A DNA stretch of 5,060 bases from an uncultured Eubacterium sp. (GTDB taxonomy: Bacteria > Bacillota_A > Clostridia > Lachnospirales > Lachnospiraceae). The translations under genes were made by a program, and so were the position numbers. The notes under the pieces are model-generated. The model was not told the origin of the DNA and did not search any database. It saw only the letters and a list, made by a program, of their open reading frames with translations. Location of the stretch: positions 1 to 5,060 of the forward strand of contig CAQBGY010000280.1 in the NCBI GenBank assembly GCA_948759685.1, given 5' to 3'. This document shows, piece after piece, positions 1-4,794 of this stretch; within the stretch, counting starts at the first letter, position 1, and the number at the start of each line of letters is the position of its first letter.

Positions 1-103
1 TTTTTTGTGCCCAAAATGGCCAAAAATTGTGGGTTTTCGGACAGCCTGAGGGGGGGTTCCTAAAATTATAGAAAATGCTATATGTAATTATAGCAAGTGC
101 AAC

Positions 104-1120
104 TTGAAAGGTAAAATCAACAATTCTGTATATGTACACAGCAAGGACATGCTGTTGGAATATATGAGAAATGAGCATGATATATTGGAGTGGAAAGAAA
201 TTTGGAAAAAAGTCGTATTAGATGCTGTTAATAAAGCATATCAATCATTAGAAGAATTTGAGGAGGAATTGAAACAAAAGTGCATTAAAGTTGTATTTTT
301 AATTGATGGTTTAGAAGAGATTTTTCAGCATACGATTTTATCGCAAAATGAAAGAAATGCCGTCGCAGCATTATGCAGGGATTTAATTGATGAAGTGAAG
401 ATATCATATCACAATTTGGGTTTTATGATATTTTTGAGAAAGGATATGGTACGGGACTCGCTGACGATCAATTATGAGCAGTTTCATTCACTCTACCGTT
501 CGGTCGAATTGCAGTGGTCAAGTACGGAAGCATTAAGATTAGCAGCTTGGCTGACTAGTCAGGCTGTATCAGATTTTTATGAGGAGGATGTTCCACTTGA
601 AATGGCGCCAAGAGATGTAATTGACCAGACACTTCATAAATTATGGGGAGTGAAACTTGGAAAGCCGACTTCCAATGAAGCAAATTCATCGAGATGGATT
701 TTGGCGGCATTATCAGATTTTAATGGACAATTACAGGCGCGGGATATCATAAGATTTTTGGAAAAAGCGACTGTAAATGCAGGTAAACCTGTTTATACAG
801 ATAGGTATTTAATGCCTACAGAAATCAAAAAAGCTGTATCAGAATGCTCAACGGATAAGATTGGTGAAATAAGGGATGAAATTAAAGCACTTGGACCAAT
901 CTTTGATAAGCTGGAACATGCGCCAGCAGAAGATAAAATTTTACCATTTTCTGGTGACACATTTCAGCTCACACAGGGAGAAGAGAAAATTATGAAGCAG
1001 GAAGGTTATTTAAGGATAGATAATGATAGGTATTATTTACCCGAGATTATCAGGCACGCCTTAAAATTTAAATATGGGAAAGGCGCCCGTCCCAAGGTAC
1101 TTTCCTTATTACTAAAATAA
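104..1120 (+). CDS. C-terminal part of a large P-loop NTPase (5' truncated)
   Basis: This is the C-terminal portion of a P-loop NTPase. Residues 63-72 (VVFLIDGLEE) form a Walker B-like strand of hydrophobic residues ending in Asp. It is followed by a sensor-like strand GFMIFLRKDMVRDSL (106-120), a conserved WILAALSDFNGQLQARDI block (198-215) and a winged-helix-like tail ending in ARPKVLSLLLK. No Walker A (GxxxxGK) exists anywhere in the frame, so the N-terminal half is missing. From memory, the C-terminal blocks resemble large ParA/MinD-fused or AAA-type ATPases; that family assignment is recall, not a search. The TTG start has no Shine-Dalgarno site, and the frame is open back to position 50, just after an in-frame TGA at 47-49. 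The true protein therefore probably ran further upstream and was cut at a junction near 50-60 or at the contig edge. The C-terminus looks complete. A 52-base gap separates it from the next gene, so the two may be co-transcribed. Confidence 0.7.
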   Translation: MKGKINNSVYVHSKDMLLEYMRNEHDILEWKEIWKKVVLDAVNKAYQSLEEFEEELKQKCIKVVFLIDGLEEIFQHTILSQNERNAVAALCRDLIDEVKISYHNLGFMIFLRKDMVRDSLTINYEQFHSLYRSVELQWSSTEALRLAAWLTSQAVSDFYEEDVPLEMAPRDVIDQTLHKLWGVKLGKPTSNEANSSRWILAALSDFNGQLQARDIIRFLEKATVNAGKPVYTDRYLMPTEIKKAVSECSTDKIGEIRDEIKALGPIFDKLEHAPAEDKILPFSGDTFQLTQGEEKIMKQEGYLRIDNDRYYLPEIIRHALKFKYGKGARPKVLSLLLK

Positions 1121-1172
1121 ATGTCAATTCTATTAATAAGGTTTAGACTAAAAAGATAAGGAATACACAGAG

Positions 1173-1631
1173 ATGAAAAAAGTTGAAAAATATGACGCTG
1201 ATAAACTAGAGTGGAATTTAATTTCGAAGGAAGAGGTTTCATTACTGAAAATGAAGCTTGGAAAAAGCCACAGAAAAGAATCTGACTGGGAAGTCATAAA
1301 GGATATTTTGGGGAGACACAATGTGATTACATTTATTCCGCCCAAAAGGGAGAAAGGGCTTACAACGATTGAAAAGGTACTTTGTGAGAATGGAAATCTG
1401 ATTGTTTTTACAAACATGGAGGACTGTACACGGCATATTCAGATTGTACAGTTCAAAGGGAAATTTCGGAAATATGTCGAGATTGGTTCTATTCCATTTG
1501 CGAATGTTTTGGATATCGCAGACCAGCATGGCATGAATGTTCTTATTGATGTGAATTACGAAGTTAATTGTAAGTGCCTCATGTATGAGTCCAGAGAACA
1601 ACGATTAAAAGCTGTTATCATGACATATTAG
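1173..1631 (+). CDS. SseB-like small protein
   Basis: This is a 152-aa soluble protein with no signal peptide or membrane segment. The ATG at 1173 is supported by AAGGAA at 1158-1163, nine bases upstream. The middle of the protein (residues ~50-120) has an order that resembles the SseB N-terminal domain: a strand VITFIPPKRE, a GNLIVFTNMEDC strand comparable to the 'LPVFTS/D' strand of SseB proteins, and IPFANVLDIADQHGMNVLID comparable to the 'hPFxEVLxhAxExG' helix of that family. The assignment comes from remembered pattern only. SseB-domain proteins are common in Firmicutes and mostly uncharacterised, so no precise role is claimed. The first ~45 residues are charged and unrecognised. It lies directly downstream of the NTPase fragment and ends at a possible terminator, so the two form the first cargo block. 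Confidence 0.65.
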   Translation: MKKVEKYDADKLEWNLISKEEVSLLKMKLGKSHRKESDWEVIKDILGRHNVITFIPPKREKGLTTIEKVLCENGNLIVFTNMEDCTRHIQIVQFKGKFRKYVEIGSIPFANVLDIADQHGMNVLIDVNYEVNCKCLMYESREQRLKAVIMTY

Positions 1632-1651
1632 AAATGAAGATGTCATGCTTT
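1619..1651 (+). terminator. Possible intrinsic terminator after the SseB-like gene
   Basis: CATGACAT (1619-1626) pairs perfectly with ATGTCATG (1640-1647) across a 13-base loop, followed by CTTTTATG and a T-rich stretch. The stem overlaps the stop codon of the SseB-like gene. The stem is only 8 bp with moderate GC and the T-tract is short, so termination would be weak. Confidence 0.4.
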
Positions 1652-1725
1652 TATGTATTAATTTTTTGAATTGGTAAAATATTATAAAAAACCGAATAAT
1701 AAGTTTCTAGTTTTAAACAACTTTT

Positions 1726-1759
1726 ACAAAGTACGTGTCACTACCTTGACTCAAGGGGG
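1726..1759 (+). repeat. 34-bp direct repeat, copy 1, at the SpmA fragment junction
   Basis: Thirty-four bases (starting ACAAAGTACGTGTC, ending in a G-run) are identical to 3380-3413. The repeat lies immediately before the point where recognisable SpmA coding sequence begins. It contains a perfect 13-bp palindrome, CCTTGACTCAAGG (1744-1756), and ends in AAGGGGGG, which can serve as the Shine-Dalgarno site for the ATG at 1770. Its identity between copies contrasts with the diverged coding DNA that follows. A recombination or integration end, or a conserved 5' leader, are both possible. Confidence 0.85.
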
Positions 1760-1769
1760 GCTTAGGGCA

Positions 1770-2081
1770 ATGAACGATTTGGAGGAATTGGAGCGGGAGC
1801 GCGGGAATGGGGAATATATGGACACAAAAACAGCTCCAGCTACCTCAAGCGGTTTTATGGATTTCGGGACACGGACGGCAAGTAATGAAATGTGTACTTT
1901 TCTTGTGATGAATATCTCGTCGCTACAGCTCATACCAGTGAATATTATCGCGTATCGCAGCCAGTATGGGAGTGCCAATCCGGCGGCAGTGATTGCGCCC
2001 GCGATCGTGGCGACGTTTTTTAGTACGGTGGTAGCGGTGTTTTATTGTAAGGCAATGGGAAAACATAGTGTAAAAATTTAG
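1770..2081 (+). CDS. spmA: SpmA C-terminal fragment, copy 1
   Basis: This encodes 103 aa matching the C-terminal half of spore maturation protein SpmA (nucleoside-recognition/Gate family), a membrane protein involved in spore cortex maturation and dehydration. The recognisable part runs from GLRAMNDLEELE, which corresponds to the 'AATPxGLKAM' region of SpmA, through TASNEMCTFLVMN and SSLQLIPVNIIAYRSQYGSA to the last helix. Two hydrophobic segments lie at residues ~41-62 and ~72-93. Intact SpmA is about 195 aa, so roughly the first 100 residues are absent. I chose ATG 1770 because AAGGGGGG lies nine bases upstream; the frame continues upstream to a TTG at 1671 but without a ribosome site and without SpmA similarity. 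Codons are GC-richer (GCG, CCG, ATC) than the AT-rich neighbours. It could be a pseudogene remnant or a short expressed membrane peptide; complementation of a full SpmA by this piece alone is unlikely. Confidence 0.75.
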   Translation: MNDLEELERERGNGEYMDTKTAPATSSGFMDFGTRTASNEMCTFLVMNISSLQLIPVNIIAYRSQYGSANPAAVIAPAIVATFFSTVVAVFYCKAMGKHSVKI

Positions 2082-2190
2082 TTTTTTAAGACAATGATAA
2101 GGATACATATGGGTATGAGCAAAAAATGAAACACGATATGTAATTGCATTATAATCAAAAGAAAATTTAAACTATAGAAAAAAGACGTGG

Positions 2191-2219
2191 TTGAACAGTC
2201 TGTTAATCAATGTTATACT
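2191..2219 (+). promoter_or_regulatory. Sigma-A promoter P1 downstream of SpmA fragment 1
   Basis: TTGAAC (2191-2196) and TATACT (2214-2219) are separated by exactly 17 bases, and a TGT precedes the -10 (extended -10). The same arrangement recurs at 3720-3748 after the other SpmA fragment. It should start transcription near 2226, reading into the small ORFs and the Rpn fragment. The gap 2082-2190 holds no recognisable gene; this ~110-base stretch is absent from the second module. Confidence 0.75.
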
Positions 2220-2328
2220 GTAAATGTGGCATGATATAAAATAAATTTAAAAAGACCTCTGATAAAGAAACTGCTATTTCACATAATTATGTAGTCAGAT
2301 ATTTTGATTTAGTGGAGAAAAACTACTT

Positions 2329-2412
2329 GTGACTGAAAGCTTAGAAAAAGGTTTTTATGAATTTGAGAGAAAATATTTTTCTAAGTATTTTTTAGAGAAG
2401 ACACGGATTTGA
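2329..2412 (+). CDS. 27-aa small ORF downstream of P1
   Basis: GTG at 2329 with GGAG (2314-2317) eleven bases upstream opens a 27-residue charged, aromatic-rich peptide (MTESLEKGFYEFERKYFSKY...). Its TGA (2410-2412) overlaps the TTG of the next ORF in a TTGA junction. It may be a genuine small protein translationally coupled to the next one. It may instead be the first piece of one gene now split by a frameshift, since both pieces have similar Lys/Glu/aromatic composition. I recognise no family. Confidence 0.35.
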   Translation: MTESLEKGFYEFERKYFSKYFLEKTRI

Positions 2413-2627
2413 AATGGAATTATTACCTTATTACAAAATTAGAAAAACAAAAAACGGAAAAAGAACTTTTGTTAAAAGAATGTGTTCATAGAGAGCAGGA
2501 GTTAGAGCAGGAATATAAAAAATCAATGGACGAAAATATTTCTTTTTCAGAGCAGGAATGGGAGGAGTATCAGTTAAAAGCAAAAGGATTACAGGCACTT
2601 AAAAAAATATGGAAAAAGAGTGTGTAG
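2409..2627 (+). CDS. 72-aa coiled-coil-like small protein
   Basis: This is a 72-aa, strongly charged protein, mostly helical in appearance, with heptad-like spacing of Leu/Ile in LITKLEKQKTEKELLLKE and later EQELEQEYKKS. It has no membrane segment. The TTG start at 2409 lacks its own Shine-Dalgarno site and overlaps the stop of the 27-aa ORF, so translation would depend on coupling or reflect a frameshifted gene. The frame is open upstream only back to 2385. Its end overlaps a third small ORF beginning at ATG 2609. I do not recognise the family; it sits in the P1 transcript ahead of the Rpn fragment. Confidence 0.45.
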   Translation: MKWNYYLITKLEKQKTEKELLLKECVHREQELEQEYKKSMDENISFSEQEWEEYQLKAKGLQALKKIWKKSV

Positions 2628-2719
2628 CATTTGTATTGATACAGAATGTTGTGAGACACAAGGAGCGATATGATGTAGGAATAGATGTTTTTATTAAAAA
2701 CATTTTAAAGGACAGGTAA
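2609..2719 (+). CDS. 36-aa small ORF overlapping the coiled-coil gene
   Basis: ATG 2609, inside the end of the 72-aa ORF and in another frame, opens MEKECVAFVLIQNVVRHKER and sixteen more residues, ending in KNILKDR. The start has no clear Shine-Dalgarno site; the preceding bases are an A-run. It could be a coupled small protein or the continuation of the upstream protein after a frameshift. The two explanations cannot be separated by sequence alone. The stop lies 15 bases before the GTG of the Rpn fragment. No known family. Confidence 0.3.
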   Translation: MEKECVAFVLIQNVVRHKERYDVGIDVFIKNILKDR

Positions 2720-2733
2720 ATGACTTATGGCAA

Positions 2734-3237
2734 GTGAGCAAAAAAGGGAAGAAAAACAGCAGTTTAATGGATGCCAATGCAATCCTTCCAGGAGATGATA
2801 CAGAATTGCTTCCAGAAACATATGTGATATTTATTACAGAAAATGATGTGCTAGAGGGGAATCTCCCTATTTATCATATTGATAGGACAATTAAAGAGAA
2901 CGGAAAAATATTTGATGACGGGGCGCATATTATATATGTAAACGGAGAAATTAAGAACGATACACCATTGGGACGATTGATGTATGACTTAAGCTGTTCC
3001 GACCCGGATAATATGAATTATAAAGAATTGGCCGATCGAGCAAGATACTTTAAAAGAGATAAGGAGGGACAAAAAATTATGAGCAGAATTATGGAAGAAA
3101 TTGTAAATGAAGAAAAGATTGAAGCAGCAAAGCGTATGCTGGATGATGGCGAGTTAACTATTGATAAGATAGCAAAATATTTAGCGCTTCCGATTGAAAT
3201 TGTAGAGAAATTGGCAGACAGTCTGCAACTCGTGTAG
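2734..3237 (+). CDS. Rpn/PD-(D/E)XK nuclease C-terminal fragment lacking the catalytic core
   Basis: This 167-aa protein matches the C-terminal part of Rpn-family recombination-promoting nucleases (the group often annotated as 'PD-(D/E)XK nuclease family transposase'). Diagnostic blocks are NSSLMDANAILPG (8-20), LPETYVIFITENDVL (26-40), LPIYHIDRTIKE (44-55), GAHIIYVNGEIK (63-74), LGRLMYDLSCSDPDNM (79-94) and KELADRARYFK (97-107). A helical tail, RMLDDGELTIDKIAKYLALP, follows at 134-153. In full-length relatives NSSLMDAN comes shortly after the catalytic 'EIQ' motif, so the whole N-terminal nuclease core (~110-120 aa) is missing and only a seven-residue basic leader (MSKKGKK) replaces it. The frame is closed by TAA at 2695-2697, and GTG 2734 is the first start. 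Its ribosome site is poor: AGGACAGG at 2709-2716 is better placed for an ATG at 2727 in a different frame. The product cannot cut DNA. It is either a remnant or a stand-alone regulatory domain. A terminator follows. Confidence 0.75.
   Translation: MSKKGKKNSSLMDANAILPGDDTELLPETYVIFITENDVLEGNLPIYHIDRTIKENGKIFDDGAHIIYVNGEIKNDTPLGRLMYDLSCSDPDNMNYKELADRARYFKRDKEGQKIMSRIMEEIVNEEKIEAAKRMLDDGELTIDKIAKYLALPIEIVEKLADSLQLV
3061..3081 (+). promoter_or_regulatory. Internal ribosome binding site and ATG inside the Rpn fragment
   Basis: AAGGAGGG (3061-3068), a near-perfect anti-SD match, precedes an in-frame ATG at 3079. From that start the frame gives a 52-aa helical protein (3079-3237), beginning MSRIMEEIVNEEKIEAAK. 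In E. coli, Rpn genes are known to encode a small intragenic C-terminal protein that neutralises the nuclease. Caution: the same bases encode Lys-Glu-Gly, so the SD match may be a by-product of coding. Confidence 0.5.
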
Positions 3238-3265
3238 ATGGTCACAAGTGAATAGCTGATTTTAG

Positions 3266-3308
3266 AAAGCAGGAAACCTTTGTATAGGAGAAGTCCTGCT
3301 TTTATTAT
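3266..3308 (+). terminator. Intrinsic terminator after the Rpn fragment
   Basis: AAAGCAGGA (3266-3274) pairs perfectly with TCCTGCTTT (3294-3302). A possible inner CCT/AGG pairing lies within the 19-base loop, and a T/A-rich tail (TTTTATTATAT) follows. It lies 28 bases after the Rpn fragment stop and closes the second cargo block. Confidence 0.7.
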
Positions 3309-3324
3309 ATAGATTTACTTGCTT

Positions 3325-3333
3325 TGGTATAAT
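3325..3333 (+). promoter_or_regulatory. Possible extended -10 promoter before SpmA fragment 2
   Basis: TGGTATAAT is a perfect -10 (3328-3333) with the TGn extension. The -35 at 17-base spacing (TTATAT, 3305-3310) is poor and overlaps the preceding terminator. It would transcribe the 34-bp leader and the second SpmA fragment. I see no counterpart before SpmA fragment 1. Confidence 0.45.
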
Positions 3334-3379
3334 TCGACAATAAAAGAGAGGAAAAATCCATTATTATAAGATGTTTTTG

Positions 3380-3413
3380 ACAAAGTACGTGTCACTACCT
3401 TGACTCAAGGGGG
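3380..3413 (+). repeat. 34-bp direct repeat, copy 2, at the SpmA fragment junction
   Basis: These bases are identical to 1726-1759, including the palindrome CCTTGACTCAAGG at 3398-3410. Upstream of ACAAAG the two loci share only a few T-rich bases (copy 2 reads TTTTTG, copy 1 CTTTT), so the 5' edge of the repeat is sharp. Downstream, SpmA coding DNA follows but is diverged. AAGGGGG lies eleven bases before the ATG at 3424 and can serve as its ribosome site. Confidence 0.85.
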
Positions 3414-3423
3414 ACTGCGGGCA

Positions 3424-3723
3424 ATGAGCGATTTGGAGGAATTGGAGAGGGCGCGTGAAAACAGCGAATATGTAGACGTGGGAGCATCAACTGGTTCTTT
3501 GGGGAGTTTGACAAATTATGGAGCGCGGACTGCAAGCAATGAGATGTGCACATTTCTTGTGATGAATATATCGTCATTGCAGTTAATACCAGTGAATATT
3601 ATTGCCTATCGCAGCCAGTACGGGAGCGCCAATCCGGCAGCAGTCATCGCACCTGCAATTGTGGCAACGTTTTTTAGTACGGTGGTGGCTTATTGCAAAA
3701 TAATGGGGAAAAACTGTAGTTGA
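3424..3723 (+). CDS. spmA: SpmA C-terminal fragment, copy 2
   Basis: This is a 99-aa second copy of the SpmA C-terminal half, cut at the same residue as copy 1. The conserved 55-residue block (3526-3690, starting RTASNEMCTF) is amino-acid identical to copy 1, although 23 codons differ, all synonymously. The linker after DLEELER is variable in length and sequence between the copies, and the tail is shorter (VAYCKIMGKNCS). ATG 3424 follows AAGGGGG and is preferred to the TTG at 3400, which lies inside the repeat. Two hydrophobic helices remain; the N-terminal ~100 residues of SpmA are missing. Its TGA overlaps the -35 box of promoter P2. It is probably a target-gene remnant from a different allele than copy 1, though a short expressed membrane protein is possible. 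Confidence 0.75.
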   Translation: MSDLEELERARENSEYVDVGASTGSLGSLTNYGARTASNEMCTFLVMNISSLQLIPVNIIAYRSQYGSANPAAVIAPAIVATFFSTVVAYCKIMGKNCS

Positions 3724-3748
3724 AGCTCTTGTTAATTGATGTTATACT
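3720..3748 (+). promoter_or_regulatory. Sigma-A promoter P2 downstream of SpmA fragment 2
   Basis: TTGAAG (3720-3725) and TATACT (3743-3748) are 17 bases apart, with the TGT extension before the -10. The spacer shares the TGTTAAT core and the ATGT before the -10 with P1. The likely start near 3755 leaves a ~200-base leader before the DUF2589 gene. Similarity between the two modules fades about 35 bases after the -10 (AAATTTAA(A/T)AAG shared). Confidence 0.75.
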
Positions 3749-3803
3749 AATAATTGGAAATTATTTAAGACAAATTTAATAAGGAATTGTAGGAAAATAA
3801 GTG

Positions 3804-3905
3804 ATGCAGATTGCGCAGGTATATTGTTTTTATAATGGTTTACTGCCAATTATCTATTGGAATAAATTTAATGATGTTGAAAGACTGATAATGATTACTT
3901 TATAA
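3804..3905 (+). CDS. 33-aa leader ORF upstream of the DUF2589 operon
   Basis: ATG 3804, preceded by AGGA (3791-3794) nine bases upstream, opens a 33-residue hydrophobic peptide beginning MQIAQVYCFYNGLLPIIYWN. It lies in the long leader between P2 and the DUF2589 gene. It could be a leader peptide or a small protein, but an ORF of this length is not significant by itself in AT-rich DNA. No family is recognised. Confidence 0.2.
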   Translation: MQIAQVYCFYNGLLPIIYWNKFNDVERLIMITL

Positions 3906-3953
3906 ATATTGCAAGAGAGAAAAAGTCGATAATGATAGAAAGGAGCAAACAAT

Positions 3954-4571
3954 ATGGCAGATTATGGTAATGAAATTTCTTCTATTAGTTTAGGCAGCAT
4001 TATAGGGGGTGCATTAAGTGCAATTGTAGAAGCACAAAGTCAAGCAGCACATACCACAGTTAATTTTATAAATGAAGTTGGCTTTGAAGGAAAACAAGGA
4101 GAAAGAAAACCGGTATATATAGATTTTCAATACGAAAAAATGATTATACCTGAAAAGGAAACTCAGCAGGAAGAAGCAGAAAAACAAAAACAAATTACCT
4201 CTTTAAAAGTACCGCTTTTAACAATGGTGCCTATTCCCTACATAAGAGTAGATGATGCTACAATTGATTTTAATGTAAAAATAAATTCTGTGCAAGAAAC
4301 AAAAACATCATCTGATCTAAACTATGGCGGAAAAACGGAAGCATTTGCTAATTATAATGGATTTCGTTTTAAAACAGGAATTAAATTAAGCGCTTCTATT
4401 TCCAATCAGAAAAAAAGCAGTACATCAGATACCGTAAAAAGAGATTATTCTTTAAATATTCATGTTCATGCAAAGCAAGATGATATGCCTGCTGGTGTAG
4501 AGCATTTATTAGATTTACTTTCTGATGCATCTTCTACAAATACTTATATTGAAAAAATATCTAACAAATAA
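3954..4571 (+). CDS. DUF2589 domain-containing protein
   Basis: This 205-aa protein has the hallmarks of DUF2589. These are an N-terminal small-residue helix SLGSIIGGALSAIVEAQSQA (12-31), then NFINEVGF (37-44), the core KVPLLTMVPIPYIRVDDATI (85-104) continuing DFNVKINSV, a beta-rich section with KLSASIS (144-150), and the C-terminal YSLNIHVHAKQDDMPAGVEH (165-184) leading into a short helix. Length is typical of the family. It has no signal peptide; the N-terminal helix is amphipathic rather than a clear membrane anchor. ATG 3954 has AAAGGAG (3939-3945) eight bases upstream. The biochemical role of DUF2589 is, as far as I know, undefined. It is the first gene of a three-gene operon under P2, and the next protein carries a shortened version of the same core motif, so the two may assemble together (inference). 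AT-rich codon use marks it as accessory cargo. Confidence 0.9.
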   Translation: MADYGNEISSISLGSIIGGALSAIVEAQSQAAHTTVNFINEVGFEGKQGERKPVYIDFQYEKMIIPEKETQQEEAEKQKQITSLKVPLLTMVPIPYIRVDDATIDFNVKINSVQETKTSSDLNYGGKTEAFANYNGFRFKTGIKLSASISNQKKSSTSDTVKRDYSLNIHVHAKQDDMPAGVEHLLDLLSDASSTNTYIEKISNK

Positions 4572-4589
4572 AAGAAAGGGAAATAAATC

Positions 4590-4787
4590 ATGATAACATT
4601 TGGTGAATTTGCAGGATTACTGATAACTGATTTTTTGCAGGCACGTAAAATTGCAGATACTTATAGTGCAGCTTTATCTCAGGAATATTATGTTAATCCA
4701 GTTTTAAAAGGCATGCCTGTTCCACACTATACCATTGATGAAGCAGAGATTGATGTTCCTATGAAAATTATGGGAGTAAAAAAGTAG
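4590..4787 (+). CDS. Small DUF2589-like partner protein
   Basis: This 65-aa protein starts at ATG 4590 with GAAAGGG (4574-4580) nine bases upstream, 18 bases after the DUF2589 stop. Its second half, LKGMPVPHYTIDEAEIDVPM (39-58), aligns by eye with the core LLTMVPIPYIRVDDATIDFN of its neighbour: a Pro-hydrophobic-Pro turn followed by an acidic alternating strand. It therefore looks like a shortened paralogue that keeps the N-terminal helix and the first core strand but lacks the C-terminal beta section and the QDDMPAG motif. Whether it is naturally short or truncated is unclear; the frame downstream codes for an unrelated protein, so no simple frameshift restores it. Function unknown; probably acts with the DUF2589 protein. 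Confidence 0.7.
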   Translation: MITFGEFAGLLITDFLQARKIADTYSAALSQEYYVNPVLKGMPVPHYTIDEAEIDVPMKIMGVKK

Positions 4788-4794
4788 AAATTAC

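Noticed and set aside
1..60. A gene start or mobile element end in the first 60 bases
   Set aside because: Too short at a contig edge; all frames close quickly and no known terminal repeat can be identified, so only the G-run is noted.
1671..1769. TTG-initiated N-terminal extension of SpmA fragment 1
   Set aside because: No ribosome site, no similarity to SpmA, and it runs through the 34-bp repeat; the ATG at 1770 with an upstream AAGGGGGG is better.
2104..2142. Inverted repeat TACATAT / ATATGTA between SpmA fragment 1 and P1
   Set aside because: Seven AT-rich pairs with a 25-base loop are expected by chance here and no T-tract follows.
2720..2737. Five-codon ORF (MTYGK) before the Rpn fragment
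   Set aside because: Too short to support as a gene; it follows directly on the preceding stop by chance.
3371..3403. Ten-residue ORF (MFLTKYVSLP) spanning the start of repeat copy 2
   Set aside because: Copy 1 lacks the ATG, so the frame is not conserved; the nearest purine-rich site is too far away.
1726..3413. Integron attC cassettes, CRISPR array or group II intron as explanation for the repeats
   Set aside because: Only two copies ~1.65 kb apart, no attC core sequences, no regular spacers, and no intron domain V or reverse transcriptase.
1033..3577. Several 60-119 codon open frames on the minus strand
   Set aside because: They lie opposite genes with clear homology or good starts, have no ribosome sites and show low-complexity Ser/Ile/Phe composition typical of antisense shadows.
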